Assembly: GCF_002104795.1 (NCBI RefSeq)
Contig: NZ_NCXO01000013.1
Coordinates: 20,503 to 84,502 of the forward strand
Direction of reading: 5' to 3'
Length of the DNA: 64,000 bases
Source of the DNA: Mycolicibacillus koreensis
Lineage (GTDB): Bacteria; Actinomycetota; Actinomycetes; Mycobacteriales; Mycobacteriaceae
Positions within the stretch are counted from its first letter, which is position 1; every line of letters starts with the position of its first letter. The notes under the pieces are model-generated. The model was not told the origin of the DNA, ran no database searches, and saw only the letters and a list, made by a program, of their open reading frames with translations. The position numbers and the translations under genes are program-made. Of the stretch, positions 51,018-60,188 are shown piece by piece.

Positions 51018-51236
51018 TCAGTCGTCGCCGTTGAGCATCCGCAGCAGCGCAGCCGTCGGCACCTTCACGCGGCGGTCGCCGACTTTGATAACCGGGAGTC
51101 GGCCTTCACGAGCCATCGAGTAGGCGTAAGCACGAGACACCCCGAGGGCGTGCGCGGCCTGCTCAACGCTGAGCGTCGGTGGCCCACAGCGCAGTTCGTC
51201 CAGTGCGGGCAATCCGGCGTCTTGTGCGGTAGTCAT
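51018..51236 (-). CDS. Excisionase-like MerR/AlpA-type DNA-binding protein
   Basis: ATG 51236 gives 72 residues. The winged-helix excisionase pattern is complete: TLSVEQAAHALGVSRAYAYS, then EGRLPVIKVGDRRVKVPTAA. The longer open frame upstream is the antisense of the regulator gene and is rejected. Such proteins bend DNA at attachment sites and bias the integrase toward excision. It is divergent from the regulator-integrase operon. Confidence 0.85.
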   Translation of the reverse strand: MTTAQDAGLPALDELRCGPPTLSVEQAAHALGVSRAYAYSMAREGRLPVIKVGDRRVKVPTAALLRMLNGDD

Positions 51237-51290
51237 GAGCACAGCGTGCACGATTGAGTGATAATCGTCTAGACAAATCGTTATTATTCT

Positions 51291-51321
51291 GGTTATCGTG
51301 TTTCGGTGACCACCGATAACC
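51291..51321. promoter_or_regulatory. Operator-like inverted repeat over the regulator start codon
   Basis: Arms ggttatcg (51291-51298) and cgataacc (51314-51321) span the GTG at 51306. The adjoining 51251-51290 is markedly AT-rich (gataatcg, atcgttattatt) and probably holds the divergent promoters of the excisionase and regulator genes. Binding here would shut off the regulator-integrase operon. Confidence 0.45.
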
Positions 51322-51863
51322 CCGACTCCGATGCCATCACCGGTGACGTGATCCCCGACAGCATCCGCCGGGTGTCCGGCACCCCCGGCGGCGACGGGCT
51401 GATCGAGATGGCACTGGTTGGCTTCCCCTGTCGGTACCGGGTCAGCATCGACCTCAGCGGACCTGCCCCACGGCTCGCAGAACTCCACGTCATCGCCGAC
51501 GACGACACCGACATCAGCTCGACAACCATCCGCCAGGTGCCGGTGCGGCGGCTGACGCTGGCCGCCGCACGGTTTGTCGGACTCACCGAGCATGGTGTAG
51601 CGATGGCCGGAGACTTCGACGATCCGACCGGGCTGATCCGTCCAGACCATCAGGCGGGACGCGGGAAGTACGACGATGTGCACTACCGCCAAGTCGCCAA
51701 CCTGCTCACCGCAGCGCGCGAGATGGGGCTACCAGCACGCGAATACGTCGCCGAACGCCTCGGCCCGGTATCGCTGCCGACTGTCAGCAGGTGGGTCGCC
51801 GAGGCGAAGCGTCGCGGGTTCCTGCGCCGCGATTGGGCCACCACCAGCATCAAGGAGGACTAG
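51306..51863 (+). CDS. Element regulator with HTH C-terminus
   Basis: The 185-residue protein starts at GTG 51306. The first 110 residues form a beta-rich unknown domain (LIEMALVGFPCRYRVSIDLS). The C-terminus is a helix-turn-helix, YRQVANLLTAAREMGLPARE followed by LPTVSRWVAEAKRRGFL, a form frequently encoded directly before integrases in actinobacterial elements. Only two bases separate its stop from the integrase ATG, so both are likely cotranscribed. It probably controls integration and excision. Confidence 0.75.
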   Translation: MTTDNPDSDAITGDVIPDSIRRVSGTPGGDGLIEMALVGFPCRYRVSIDLSGPAPRLAELHVIADDDTDISSTTIRQVPVRRLTLAAARFVGLTEHGVAMAGDFDDPTGLIRPDHQAGRGKYDDVHYRQVANLLTAAREMGLPAREYVAERLGPVSLPTVSRWVAEAKRRGFLRRDWATTSIKED

Positions 51864-51865
51864 CC

Positions 51866-53065
51866 ATGAACATCACTGGTACCGAAGCCGCGCCTGCCCA
51901 GTCCTCGCCGCGCCGCGGTGAGCGGGCCGACAACTCGATCACGAAGCTGCCGAACGGCAAGGGGTGGCGGGCACGCCCGACGCTGGGCACCGACCCGGTG
52001 ACCGGAAAGCAGGTGCGACCCACCAAGGTGTTCCGCACCAAGGGTGAGGCGCAGCGTTGGGTCACCGAGCAGCGTCAGCAGTGGGGCACGGGCGCATGGG
52101 CACCGCGGTCGACTCAAACGTTCGACGAGGTTGCCGACCACTGGACGCGGGTCCGCGAGGCCGACCCGTCCATCGGGCCGAACACGGTGCGCGCCGACCG
52201 CGAATCGCTGGCCTACGCTCGCCGGGCGTTCGGAGCGGTGGAGGTCCAGAAGATCACCCCGGCCGCCCTGACGGACTGGTCGATCACCATGACCGGGGTC
52301 AGCGGTAAGACGCTGGCCCCGGCGACCCGCCGCCGTGCCATTGTCCGGCTGAAGTCGGTCATGGACCACGCTCGCCGGATGCGGTGGATCAGCGTCAACC
52401 CGGCCGTCGACCTTGACTCACCCGAGCAGAAGGCGGTGGTGGCTGCCGACGCCGCCGACATCTGGACCCCCGAGCAGATGACGGCGTTCACCGATCACGT
52501 CGCCGCTCACCGTCTCGCCGGGTGCTTCGCCCTGACCCTGCTCGGCCTGCGCCGCGAAGAAGTCGGCGGGCTGCGCTGGTGCGACGTGGACCTTGAGGCG
52601 GGGATGTTGTCGATCCGGCAGGCCAGGGTCGACGTGAACGGGCGCGATCAGGTGGTGCCGCCGAAGACAGCACGCAGCGTCCGAGAACTGCCCATCCCAC
52701 CGCGGGAGCTGTCCATGCTCAAGGCCATGCGCGTGGTGCATCGGCGGGAGCGGCTGGCCGTCGGTCAGCCGCTGGACGACCGCGACCTGCTGCTGTCCCG
52801 CGAGGACGGAACACCGCTGCCGGTCCGCGACTACTCCCGGCTTTTCACCACGCAGCGCAAGGCTGCGGGCTTGAAGCCGATCACGTTGGGCAAGCTGCGT
52901 CATTCCAACATCTCGCGGATGCGGGCCGCGGGCATCGCCGCCGACGTAGTTGCGTCCTGGCACGGCCACACCGAGCGGATGACGCAGGCGGTGTACGGGC
53001 GGGTCACCGACGATCGCCTGACCGCCGCTGCGGCGGTGTTTTCCGTAGAAGTAGGACAAAGTTAG
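51866..53065 (+). CDS. Tyrosine integrase
   Basis: ATG 51866 (AAGGAGG upstream) gives 399 residues. There is an N-terminal arm-binding segment, a core-binding helix domain (QTFDEVADHWTRVREADPSI) and a catalytic domain. The catalytic Arg is in LLGLRREEVGGLRW near residue 228. The second motif is GKLRHSNISRM (Gly at the usual first His position), then HGH near 365 and the Tyr nucleophile in AVYGRV near 375. It sits beside the attR/tRNA, as expected for the enzyme that integrated the element. Confidence 0.92.
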   Translation: MNITGTEAAPAQSSPRRGERADNSITKLPNGKGWRARPTLGTDPVTGKQVRPTKVFRTKGEAQRWVTEQRQQWGTGAWAPRSTQTFDEVADHWTRVREADPSIGPNTVRADRESLAYARRAFGAVEVQKITPAALTDWSITMTGVSGKTLAPATRRRAIVRLKSVMDHARRMRWISVNPAVDLDSPEQKAVVAADAADIWTPEQMTAFTDHVAAHRLAGCFALTLLGLRREEVGGLRWCDVDLEAGMLSIRQARVDVNGRDQVVPPKTARSVRELPIPPRELSMLKAMRVVHRRERLAVGQPLDDRDLLLSREDGTPLPVRDYSRLFTTQRKAAGLKPITLGKLRHSNISRMRAAGIAADVVASWHGHTERMTQAVYGRVTDDRLTAAAAVFSVEVGQS

Positions 53066-53096
53066 GACACCCAAGGCAGCGCCGACCCCGGACAGC

Positions 53097-53130
53097 AAAG
53101 AAGCCCAGACCTAATGGCCTGGGCTTCTTT
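53097..53130. terminator. Bidirectional terminator between integrase and tRNA-Ala
   Basis: The perfect 12-bp stem aaagaagcccag / ctgggcttcttt has a 10-nt loop, with T-rich ends on both strands. It ends both integrase and tRNA transcription. It belongs to the element side of the junction. Confidence 0.85.
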
Positions 53131-53179
53131 CTGTGGAGCTAAGGGGATTCGAACCCCTGACCCCCACACTGCCAGTGTG
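53131..53179 (-). repeat. attR: 49-bp core within intact tRNA-Ala
   Basis: Identical to 40962-41010. It restores the 3' half of tRNA-Ala(GGC) with element-derived sequence, so the host tRNA stays functional. Confidence 0.9.
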
Positions 53180-53206
53180 GTGCGCTACCAACTGCGCCAT
53201 AGCCCC
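53134..53206 (-). tRNA. tRNA-Ala (GGC)
   Basis: A 73-nt cloverleaf without encoded CCA. The acceptor stem is GGGGCTA/TAGCTCC, the D arm has GCGC stems, the anticodon stem is CCACA/TGTGG with loop CTGGCAG (anticodon GGC at 53171-53173), and the T arm is AGGGG-TTCGAAT-CCCCT. It is the integration site of the element. Confidence 0.95.
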
Positions 53207-53259
53207 AAGTCGTGCCTATCGAAATTACACTACCGACAATCGGGGTTCAAAACGGCTGG

Positions 53260-54525
53260 TCACGGCAGCTCTTCGGAGCCCCGTGACCGTAGCGGGCCCA
53301 CCTCTTGGGGCGCGGGGACGCCGCCGCGGGTCTCCGGGGCGAGCACCCAGCCCGCCGCGGCCACCAGGAAGATGACCCCGCTGATGGTGAAACTCGCCTC
53401 GAAACTCCACCGTTCGGCGATCTGTCCGATCGCCAGTGACCCCGTGATCACCCCCAGGTCGGCCATCATCTGGAAGGTGGCCACCGCGGTGCCCGACCGC
53501 GCCTCGCTACCCAGGATGTCGGCGATCGCGGCCTGCTGCGGGGCGCTGAACATCCCCGAGGCCGCGCCGGTGAGGTAGGCGGCCAGCAGGAACAGCGGCA
53601 GCGACGAGACCACCCCGAGCAGGATCGTCGACACCCCCGCGGCGGCCAACCCGACGATCAGCGGGTAGCGCCGGCCGGTGCGGTCGGAGAGATAGCCGGC
53701 CGGGATGACCGCCGAGACGTTGCCCGCGGCGATGGTGGCCAGCGCCACCCCGGCCATCCCCGGACCCCGGCCCAGCACCTCGGTGATGAACAGCGGCACC
53801 AGCGCGATACGCAGGCCCAGCACCGACCATCCGGTGGCGAAGTTCGACAGCAGCGCCGACCGGTAGGCGCGGTGGCGCAGCGCTTCGCGCACCGTCACCG
53901 TGGTCCCGCCGGTGTCGGCGACCGGAGCGGCCAGTGGCGAATGGCGCAGGTTGACGAAGACGACCAGCGCCGCCGACAGCACCGCGGCGCCGTAGATGAC
54001 AAACGGCGCGGCCAGCCCCAACCCCGCGGTGAGGCTGCCCAAGACCGGCCCGCCTATCGAGCCGAGCAGAAACGCCGTGGTGAACATCCCCGCGATGCGG
54101 CCACGGGAATCAGCAGGGCTGATCCGAATCATCAGCCCCAGCGAGGAGATGAAGAACATCGTGGAACCGATCCCGCCGATCGCCCGGAACAGCAGCAATT
54201 GCCAGTAGCTTTGGGCGATCGCGCACGCCGCGGTGGAGACCGCGACGATCAGCAATCCGCTGACGTAAACCCGCCGCTCCCCCAGCCGTTGCACCAACAT
54301 GCCGCTGGCGGGGGCGAACGCCAGTCGCATCAACGCGAAGGCCGTGACCACGAACGTGGTCGCCCCGATACTGACCCCGAAATGCCGTGCATAGGACGGC
54401 AGCACCGGCGAGACGACGCCGTATCCCAACGCGATGATGACGTTCGCCGAGATCAGCACCCAGATTTCGCTGGGCAGGCGTTGCCGACGCCCGGCGCCGA
54501 GGCGGCCTCGGAGCGCAGAAGTCAC
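53260..54525 (-). CDS. MFS transporter
   Basis: The 421-residue protein has twelve probable membrane helices and the loop-2/3 motif MLVQRLGERRVYVSGLL, a variant of the MFS G-x3-D/R-R-x-G/R signature. The second-half equivalent is YLSDRTGRRYPLIVG. It resembles drug- or sugar-efflux MFS proteins; the substrate is unknown. The GTG start at 54525 overlaps the pgmA stop by four bases (GTGA), so it is translated from the pgmA transcript. The intergenic 53207-53259 shows no feature. Confidence 0.85.
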   Translation of the reverse strand: MTSALRGRLGAGRRQRLPSEIWVLISANVIIALGYGVVSPVLPSYARHFGVSIGATTFVVTAFALMRLAFAPASGMLVQRLGERRVYVSGLLIVAVSTAACAIAQSYWQLLLFRAIGGIGSTMFFISSLGLMIRISPADSRGRIAGMFTTAFLLGSIGGPVLGSLTAGLGLAAPFVIYGAAVLSAALVVFVNLRHSPLAAPVADTGGTTVTVREALRHRAYRSALLSNFATGWSVLGLRIALVPLFITEVLGRGPGMAGVALATIAAGNVSAVIPAGYLSDRTGRRYPLIVGLAAAGVSTILLGVVSSLPLFLLAAYLTGAASGMFSAPQQAAIADILGSEARSGTAVATFQMMADLGVITGSLAIGQIAERWSFEASFTISGVIFLVAAAGWVLAPETRGGVPAPQEVGPLRSRGSEELP

Positions 54526-56165
54526 CCGATAACCCTATTCACCACTTCCTGCGCCGCCTCCTGCACCTGCCCCAGGTGGTCGGCACCGAGGAACGATTCG
54601 GCATAGATCTTGTACACGTCCTCCGTACCCGACGGGCGGGCGGCGAACCAGGCGTTGGCGGTAGTGACCTTCAACCCGCCCAACGGTGCTCCGTTGCCGG
54701 GGGCGGTGGTCGCGGTCGCGGTGATGGGTTCTCCGGCCAACTGATGGGCACCTACTTGATCGGCGGACAGGCGGGACAGCTTCGCTTTCTGTTCCCGGTC
54801 GGCCGGTGCGTTGACCCGCGCGTAGACCGGGTTCCCATATCGTTCGGTGAGTTCGCGATAGCGTTGCGACGGGCTGATTTCGGTGACCGCGAGGATCTCG
54901 GCCGCCAGCAGCGCACAGATGATGCCGTCTTTGTCGGTGGTCCACACTGTTCCATCGCGACGCAGAAACGATGCGCCGGCGGATTCTTCCCCACCGAAAC
55001 CTATTGTGGCATCTGATAATCCATCAACAAACCATTTGAATCCGACCGGGACCTCCTGCAACTGTCGACCGATCCCGGCGACGACCCGGTCGATCATCGA
55101 GGAGCTCACCGCCGTCTTTCCGACGGCCAGACTCTGCGGCCAGTCACGACGATGGGTGAACAGGTAGTCGATGGCGACGGCGAGGAAATGGTTGGGGTTC
55201 ATCAGTCCCGCATCGGGGGTGACGATGCCGTGCCGGTCGGCGTCGGCGTCGTTTCCGGTGGCGATCTGATAGCTGTCCCGATGCGCGATCAGGGAGGCCA
55301 TCGCATCCGGTGAGCTGCAATCCATTCGGATCTGCCCGTCGGTGTCGAGGGTCATGAAACGCCACGTCGCGTCGACCTCCGAGTTGACCACCTGCAGATC
55401 CAGTCGATGCCGTTGCGCGATAGCCGCCCAGTAGTCGACGCTCGCCCCGCCCATCGGGTCAGCGCCGATGGTCACCCCGGCTGCTCGGATCGCCTCCAGA
55501 TCAACAATGTTCGCGAGATCGTCGACGTAACTGGCCAGGAAGTCATAGCGACCGGCCGCGGACAACGCCCGCGACAGCGGCACCCGCTTCACCGCACGGC
55601 ATCGGTCACGCAGGATCTCGTTGGCGCGCCGAGCTATCGCATCGGTCACCTCCGTGTCGGCGGGTCCGCCATGTGGGGGGTTGTATTTGAAGCCGCCGTC
55701 GCGCGGCGGATTGTGCGACGGGGTGACCACGATTCCGTCGGCGCTCGGCGTGCCATTGCGCCCGACGCGACGATTGTGGGTCACTATGGCGTGGCTGATC
55801 GCCGGTGTGGGGGTGTAGCGCCCCGCCGCATCGATCACGGTGGTGACATCGTTGGCGGCCAGCACCTCCAGGGCCGAGACCCAGGCCGGTTCGGACAGCC
55901 CGTGGGTGTCGCGGCCGATGAACAACGGCCCGGTGATCCCGGCGGCGTCGCGGTATTCCACGATGGCCTGGGTGATGGCCCAGATGTGGTGCTGGTTGAA
56001 CGCGGCGTCGAGTGCCGAACCGCGATGCCCGGAGGTGCCGAAGGACACCTGCTGGTCGGGATCGGTGACGTCGGGCTCCCTGGTGTAATAACACGTCACC
56101 AGGTGAGCCAGGTCGACGAGATCATCGGGTGCAGCCGGCTGACCGGCCCGCGGATGGACCACCAT
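54522..56165 (-). CDS. pgmA: Phosphoglucomutase (alpha-D-glucose specific)
   Basis: ATG 56165 gives 547 residues, the length of Rv3068c, with a matching N-terminus ([19 protein letters not shown]). The active-site phospho-Ser is in [13 protein letters not shown] (about residue 149), the Mg2+ loop is NDADADRHG, the sugar-binding loop is [10 protein letters not shown] and the phosphate-binding loop is [13 protein letters not shown]. It interconverts glucose-1- and glucose-6-phosphate and feeds alpha-glucan, trehalose and cell-wall sugars. Confidence 0.95.
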   Translation of the reverse strand: MVVHPRAGQPAAPDDLVDLAHLVTCYYTREPDVTDPDQQVSFGTSGHRGSALDAAFNQHHIWAITQAIVEYRDAAGITGPLFIGRDTHGLSEPAWVSALEVLAANDVTTVIDAAGRYTPTPAISHAIVTHNRRVGRNGTPSADGIVVTPSHNPPRDGGFKYNPPHGGPADTEVTDAIARRANEILRDRCRAVKRVPLSRALSAAGRYDFLASYVDDLANIVDLEAIRAAGVTIGADPMGGASVDYWAAIAQRHRLDLQVVNSEVDATWRFMTLDTDGQIRMDCSSPDAMASLIAHRDSYQIATGNDADADRHGIVTPDAGLMNPNHFLAVAIDYLFTHRRDWPQSLAVGKTAVSSSMIDRVVAGIGRQLQEVPVGFKWFVDGLSDATIGFGGEESAGASFLRRDGTVWTTDKDGIICALLAAEILAVTEISPSQRYRELTERYGNPVYARVNAPADREQKAKLSRLSADQVGAHQLAGEPITATATTAPGNGAPLGGLKVTTANAWFAARPSGTEDVYKIYAESFLGADHLGQVQEAAQEVVNRVIG

Positions 56166-56226
56166 GGTTTCATTCTGCGACACATCCGGCTCCGGCCGGG
56201 CCAGACGCGACAACGGAAGGCGAGCA

Positions 56227-56625
56227 GTGTGGGGACATGACCGGCGCGAGTTGGCGGCCGTGTTCGCCGGCGGCGCCCTGGGGGCCACCGCACGCGCCGT
56301 GCTGGAAACCGTCGTCGATCCCGATCCCACCCGCTGGCCGTGGACCACGTTCGCGGTCAATATTCTCGGCGCGCTGCTGCTGGGGTACTTCACCACCCGA
56401 CTGCTGGAGCGGCTTCCGGTGTCGAACTACCGCCGGCCGCTGCTGGGCACCGGCCTGTGCGGCGGGTTGACCACGTTTTCCACCATGCAGGTCGAGACGC
56501 TGCACATGCTCGAGCACCACCAGTGGACGCTGGCGGTCGGCTATCTCACCGCATCGGTGAGCGCCGGTTTGGCTGCGGTGCACCTGGCCACCGTGGCGGT
56601 ACGTCGGGTGCGGGTGCGCCGATGA
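56227..56625 (+). CDS. crcB: Fluoride channel subunit CrcB1
   Basis: GTG 56227, after GGAAGGCGA, gives 132 residues, as in Rv3069. Fluc landmarks are the Asn-bearing [14 protein letters not shown], and [15 protein letters not shown] with the Na+-binding TTFSTM break. Four short membrane helices are present. Fluc channels export fluoride as antiparallel dimers; two homologues in tandem form a heterodimer with CrcB2. Confidence 0.93.
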   Translation: MWGHDRRELAAVFAGGALGATARAVLETVVDPDPTRWPWTTFAVNILGALLLGYFTTRLLERLPVSNYRRPLLGTGLCGGLTTFSTMQVETLHMLEHHQWTLAVGYLTASVSAGLAAVHLATVAVRRVRVRR

Positions 56626-56987
56626 TGCTGTGGGCGGCGGTGATGGTGGCCGGCGGGCTGGGCGCGGTGCTGCGGTTCCTCGTCGACCGGGCGGTGGCGC
56701 GCCGGATGGCGCGCGGGCGCGGGTTCCCGTTCGGCACGCTGGTGGTCAACGTGACCGGCTCACTGGTGTTGGGGCTGATCAGCGGGCTGGCGTTGAGCCC
56801 GCAGTGGAGCCTGCTGGCCGGCACCGCGCTGGTCGGGTCCTACACCACGTTCTCCACCTGGATGCTGGAGACCCAGCGCCTCGCCGAGGAGCATCAGCGG
56901 CTGCCGGCCGCCGCCAACATCGTGATCAGCATCGTCGCCGGGCTGGCCGCGGCGCTGGCGGGCCAGTTCCTCGGCGGGTCGCTGTGA
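56622..56987 (+). CDS. crcB: Fluoride channel subunit CrcB2
   Basis: The 121-residue partner starts at ATG 56622, overlapping the crcB1 stop (ATGA). It has the same pore features: [16 protein letters not shown] and [13 protein letters not shown]. Positive charges on the first loop are arranged differently from CrcB1 ([12 protein letters not shown]), consistent with the opposite membrane orientation of dual-gene Fluc pairs. Confidence 0.93.
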   Translation: MMLWAAVMVAGGLGAVLRFLVDRAVARRMARGRGFPFGTLVVNVTGSLVLGLISGLALSPQWSLLAGTALVGSYTTFSTWMLETQRLAEEHQRLPAAANIVISIVAGLAAALAGQFLGGSL

Positions 56988-57101
56988 GGTGGGCCGCAGT
57001 ATGGGCGCCGGGGAAGAACGGCGCCGCCGACGGCAGTTGGTCTGACCAGAGCGTGCCACGACGACCGGTGGCCGGAGCACCAGCGAAAGGCGTGACCGAC
57101 G

Positions 57102-57611
57102 ATGTCGACGTCCGGTGAGATCGACCCGTCTCCGGGATGGCTGCAGCGGCTGTGGGCGCGGCGCGCCACCGTCGCACCGTTCGCGGTGGCCGGTGCGCTG
57201 AGCGTGCTCGCCGGCGGCATCGTGGCGGCGGCGATCGCCGCACCGACCCCCACCCGCCACGGGGTCTGGTCGGTGGCCTACCTCGTGCTGGTGGTGGGGC
57301 TGTGCCAGATCGCCCTCGGGGCGGGTCAGGCCCTGCTGGCGGCGACCCCGCCCACCCGTAAGGCGGTGTGGACCGCCGCGGTGGTGTTCAACCTGGCGAA
57401 TGTGGGTGTGCTCGCCGGGGTTCTCACCGACCGGGTCGCGGTGCTCAACGCCGGGTCGGTGCTGTTGCTGGTGGCGCTGGTGCTGTTCTTGGTCGGGGTG
57501 CGTCGCAGTGATCGCCGCGGGTGGGCTCTGCACCTGTATCGGGGGGTGGTCACGGTGTTGGTCGTCAGCATCCCGATCGGATTGGTGATCACCACCGTCG
57601 GGGCCACCTGA
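57102..57611 (+). CDS. Four-helix membrane protein
   Basis: The 169-residue protein has four probable transmembrane helices: APFAVAGALSVLAGGIVAAA, the region near VAYLVLVVGLCQIALGAG, AAVVFNLANVGVLAGVL and VLLLVALVLFLVGV, then a last hydrophobic end. I do not recognise the family. It lies between crcB2 and the DUF488 gene, at the place of Rv3071-Rv3072c but not obviously related to them. The gap 56988-57101 holds nothing visible. Confidence 0.65.
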   Translation: MSTSGEIDPSPGWLQRLWARRATVAPFAVAGALSVLAGGIVAAAIAAPTPTRHGVWSVAYLVLVVGLCQIALGAGQALLAATPPTRKAVWTAAVVFNLANVGVLAGVLTDRVAVLNAGSVLLLVALVLFLVGVRRSDRRGWALHLYRGVVTVLVVSIPIGLVITTVGAT

Positions 57612-57980
57612 TCAGGATGCGGTGAGCAGGCGGGCCAGCACTGCGGCTTGGCTGCCGTCGACGTCGCGGGTGGCGGTGACGAGGGTGACGGTCTTTCCCT
57701 GGGGCATCGCACGAAGCTCATCGAGGGCCGCCTGCCCCTGCGGGCTCGCCAGCTCCTGTTCGTAGCGGCGCACGAACTCCTCGAAGCGCTCCGGCTGATG
57801 GTTGTACCAGTGCCGCAGATCATTCGACGGCGCGGCGTCTTTGAACCAATGGCCGACGCGCGGATCGTCCTTGCGGAAGCCGCGCGGCCAGACCCGATCC
57901 ACCAGGATGCGCTGCCCGTCCTCGGGGCTGGGGTCGTCGTAGACCCGCGCGAACCGTACGTGGTCGTTATTGCTCACCAT
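57612..57980 (-). CDS. DUF488 protein, Rv3073c-like
   Basis: The 122-residue protein shows the DUF488 signature RILVDRVWPRGFRKDDPRVG, then WFKDAAPSNDLRHWYNHQPE and VTLVTATRDV. DUF488 has a HAD/DNA-ligase-unrelated compact fold of unknown function. The gene is convergent and abuts the four-helix protein gene without a gap. Confidence 0.88.
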   Translation of the reverse strand: MVSNNDHVRFARVYDDPSPEDGQRILVDRVWPRGFRKDDPRVGHWFKDAAPSNDLRHWYNHQPERFEEFVRRYEQELASPQGQAALDELRAMPQGKTVTLVTATRDVDGSQAAVLARLLTAS

Positions 57981-58039
57981 CCCAGCCTAGTCCGATCGGC
58001 CAGGATCGGCCGTCGACGGCGACCCGGCGCAGTCGGCGC

Positions 58040-59518
58040 TCAGCCCGGTGCGCCCGGCGGCAGAAACGGCAGCCCCGGCGGCGCTCCGCGGTGGGCCAAA
58101 TCCAGCAGGGCGTCGACGTCGAGATGGGCCTCGACCAGATCGGCCAGCACCTCCAGGCGGTGCTCGCGGGCGGCGGCGAACGAGACGCGCGTACCGGTCA
58201 TCCCGAGGATGTCGCGCAGCAGGGCGCTGCGAAATGCGTCGTCTTCCAGACAGCCGTGCCACAGGGTGCCCAGCACCGCCCCGCGGCGCGCCCCGCCGGG
58301 GAACGCGGTGACGCCGTCGCCGAGGGACACCTGACCGTGGTGGATCTCGTAGCCGGTCACCGATGTACCCAGCGCGGCACCGCGTGGGCGGCCCAACGTC
58401 TTGGCGGCGGTGAACGTGGTGGTCACGTCGAGCAGGCCGAGCCCGGGCACGGTCGTGGCCGGGCCCTCCACCGCGTCGCGGTCGGCGATGCGGGTCCCCA
58501 GCATCTGGAAACCACCACAGATCCCGAGCACCGGTCTGCCGGCCGCGGCGTGCGCCGCGATGGCGGTGTCGAGGCCGCGGGAGCGCAGCCACGCCAGGTC
58601 GGCGACGGTGGCGCGGGTGCCGGGCACCACGATGAGGTCCGCGTCGGCCAGCGCGCGCGGGTCGGAGACGAACACCACGTGGAGCTCGGGTTCGATCCCG
58701 AGGGCGTCGACGTCGGTGAAGTTGCTGATCCGCGGCAGCCGCACCACGGCGACCCGCCGGGCGCCGTCGTGGGCGGCGCCCCGGGCGCCCAGATCCAGTG
58801 CGTCCTCGGAGTCCAGCCAGAGGTCGGGATGCCACGGCAGGGTGCCGAAGACACGGCGGCCGGTCACCTGAGCCACCCCGGTCAGGGCGGGCTCCAGCAG
58901 TCGGGGCTCACCGCGGAACTTGTTGACGACGAATCCGCTCACCAACTCCTGGTCGGCGGCTTCCAGCAGCGCGACCGTGCCGAAGAACGCGGCGAACACC
59001 CCGCCCCGGTCGATGTCGCCGACCACCACGGTCGGCAGGCTGGCGTGGCGGGCCAGGCCCATGTTGACGTAGTCGCCGTTGCGCAGGTTGATTTCGGTGG
59101 GACTGCCCGCACCCTCGGCGACGATCACGTCATAGCGGGTGGTGAGGTCGTCGTAGGCGGCGTGGGCGGCCTCGGCGAGTGCGCGACGGCCCGTGCGCCA
59201 GTCGGTGGCCGACAGCTGCCCCCAGGGCTGTCCCAGCAGGACGACGTGGCTGCGTCGGTCCGAGCCCGGCTTGAGCAGCACCGGGTTCATCGCCACCTCC
59301 GGGGTGGCACGAGCGGCCTGGGCCTGAATCCATTGGGCGCGTCCGATTTCCCCTGCGCGCCCATCGGGGTCGAGGCAGACCATCGAGTTGTTCGACATGT
59401 TCTGCGCCTTGAACGGCGCGACGCGGACACCGCGACGGGCCAACGCCCGGCACAGTCCCGTGGTCACCACGGTTTTGCCGGCATCACTGGTGGTGCCGGC
59501 GATCAGCAGTCCCGCCAT
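58040..59518 (-). CDS. cobQ: Cobyric acid synthase CobQ
   Basis: The 492-residue enzyme begins with the P-loop-like LLIAGTTSDAGKTVVTTGLC and KAQNMSNNSMVC, both invariant in CobQ. The C-terminal class-I-type amidotransferase has the nucleophile in VLGICGGFQMLGTRI and the His in GYEIHHGQVSLGDG. It amidates the b, d, e and g side chains of adenosyl-cobyrinic diamide in cobalamin synthesis. In M. tuberculosis cobQ1 is elsewhere (Rv0255c), so its place here reflects rearrangement. No cobalamin riboswitch is visible upstream. Confidence 0.92.
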   Translation of the reverse strand: MAGLLIAGTTSDAGKTVVTTGLCRALARRGVRVAPFKAQNMSNNSMVCLDPDGRAGEIGRAQWIQAQAARATPEVAMNPVLLKPGSDRRSHVVLLGQPWGQLSATDWRTGRRALAEAAHAAYDDLTTRYDVIVAEGAGSPTEINLRNGDYVNMGLARHASLPTVVVGDIDRGGVFAAFFGTVALLEAADQELVSGFVVNKFRGEPRLLEPALTGVAQVTGRRVFGTLPWHPDLWLDSEDALDLGARGAAHDGARRVAVVRLPRISNFTDVDALGIEPELHVVFVSDPRALADADLIVVPGTRATVADLAWLRSRGLDTAIAAHAAAGRPVLGICGGFQMLGTRIADRDAVEGPATTVPGLGLLDVTTTFTAAKTLGRPRGAALGTSVTGYEIHHGQVSLGDGVTAFPGGARRGAVLGTLWHGCLEDDAFRSALLRDILGMTGTRVSFAAAREHRLEVLADLVEAHLDVDALLDLAHRGAPPGLPFLPPGAPG

Positions 59519-59582
59519 CGGTGCCTCCTCACGGCCAACACAACCATGACCGCCGGGGCCGCCGGAGGATCGCCCCGCGGGT

Positions 59583-60188
59583 TCAGGCGTACTGGGAACC
59601 GGGGTGGAAGCGTTTGACCCGCTGCAGCGTGTTGCGGTCGGTGTGGGTCATCTGTTCACCGCCCATGGCGGCCAGCTTCAGCGTCAAGGTCTGGTCGTAA
59701 CTGAACGACCCGTCGTCGTTGAAGGTGAAACTGCCCTGAAAGCCGATCAGCTCGGCGCGCTCGGACAGGTACTCGTTCTGCAGGATGCCGTAGTTCGCGT
59801 CGCCGGGGGTCGCTGTGAACTCGATCTTTTTGTCGCGCGGCTCGGCATGCCCGCCGGCCTGGATCGCGATGCCGCGGCCGAACACGACGGTGCGCAGGAC
59901 CACGCCGGTTTTCTTCTCCCACAACAGGTATCCCACCTCGTCGTGGAACGGGTCCATCGCCTCCTCGCCGTGGCGCCAGGCGGTCATCTCGTATTTGAGA
60001 CCTTCGATGGTCTGGTTTCCGTTCTCCTGGATCGGGATCGGTTTGAACCACGCTCTCTCGAAATAGCTCGTCTCGGCGGTGCCGCCGTCTTTGTTGTGAA
60101 ACGAGAAATCGACACCGACGTCGCCTTCCCACTCCCCCACCAGCGGGGTCAGCGGGCCGAGCTTTTGCGGGCCCAGGATTTCGGTCAT
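59583..60188 (-). CDS. Nitrobindin/FABP-like beta-barrel heme-binding protein
   Basis: The 201-residue protein has the FABP/nitrobindin motif PLVGEWEGD (GxWxG) near the start and a barrel of alternating strands. The C-terminal MTHTDRNTLQRV occupies the place of the proximal His in nitrobindins. Such proteins bind ferric heme and handle nitric oxide or peroxynitrite. The His alignment is tentative. It has the region of Rv0813c/Rv2717c relatives, but is longer in the middle. Confidence 0.7.
   Translation of the reverse strand: MTEILGPQKLGPLTPLVGEWEGDVGVDFSFHNKDGGTAETSYFERAWFKPIPIQENGNQTIEGLKYEMTAWRHGEEAMDPFHDEVGYLLWEKKTGVVLRTVVFGRGIAIQAGGHAEPRDKKIEFTATPGDANYGILQNEYLSERAELIGFQGSFTFNDDGSFSYDQTLTLKLAAMGGEQMTHTDRNTLQRVKRFHPGSQYA

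Larger units (their letters stand above)
40962..53179. mobile_element. Integrated phage-satellite-like element in tRNA-Ala(GGC)
   Basis: The element is bounded by the 49-bp att repeats and has the integrase at the right end beside the intact tRNA. Contents, left to right: a 390-residue unknown protein, type ISP restriction-modification enzyme, TerS-like protein, inverted repeat, primase-polymerase/SF3 helicase, excisionase-like protein, regulator and integrase. No capsid, tail, lysis or large terminase genes and no conjugation genes are present. Autonomous-replication and integration genes without structural genes match satellites that exploit helper phages. Whether it excises is unknown. Confidence 0.85.

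Noticed and set aside
56166..56226. Possible fluoride riboswitch before crcB
   Set aside because: Only 61 bp separate pgmA and crcB1, and the conserved fluoride-aptamer elements are not seen.
59519..59582. Cobalamin riboswitch for cobQ
   Set aside because: No B12-box is visible upstream of the start, and the 64-bp piece here is downstream of the nitrobindin-like gene and too short.
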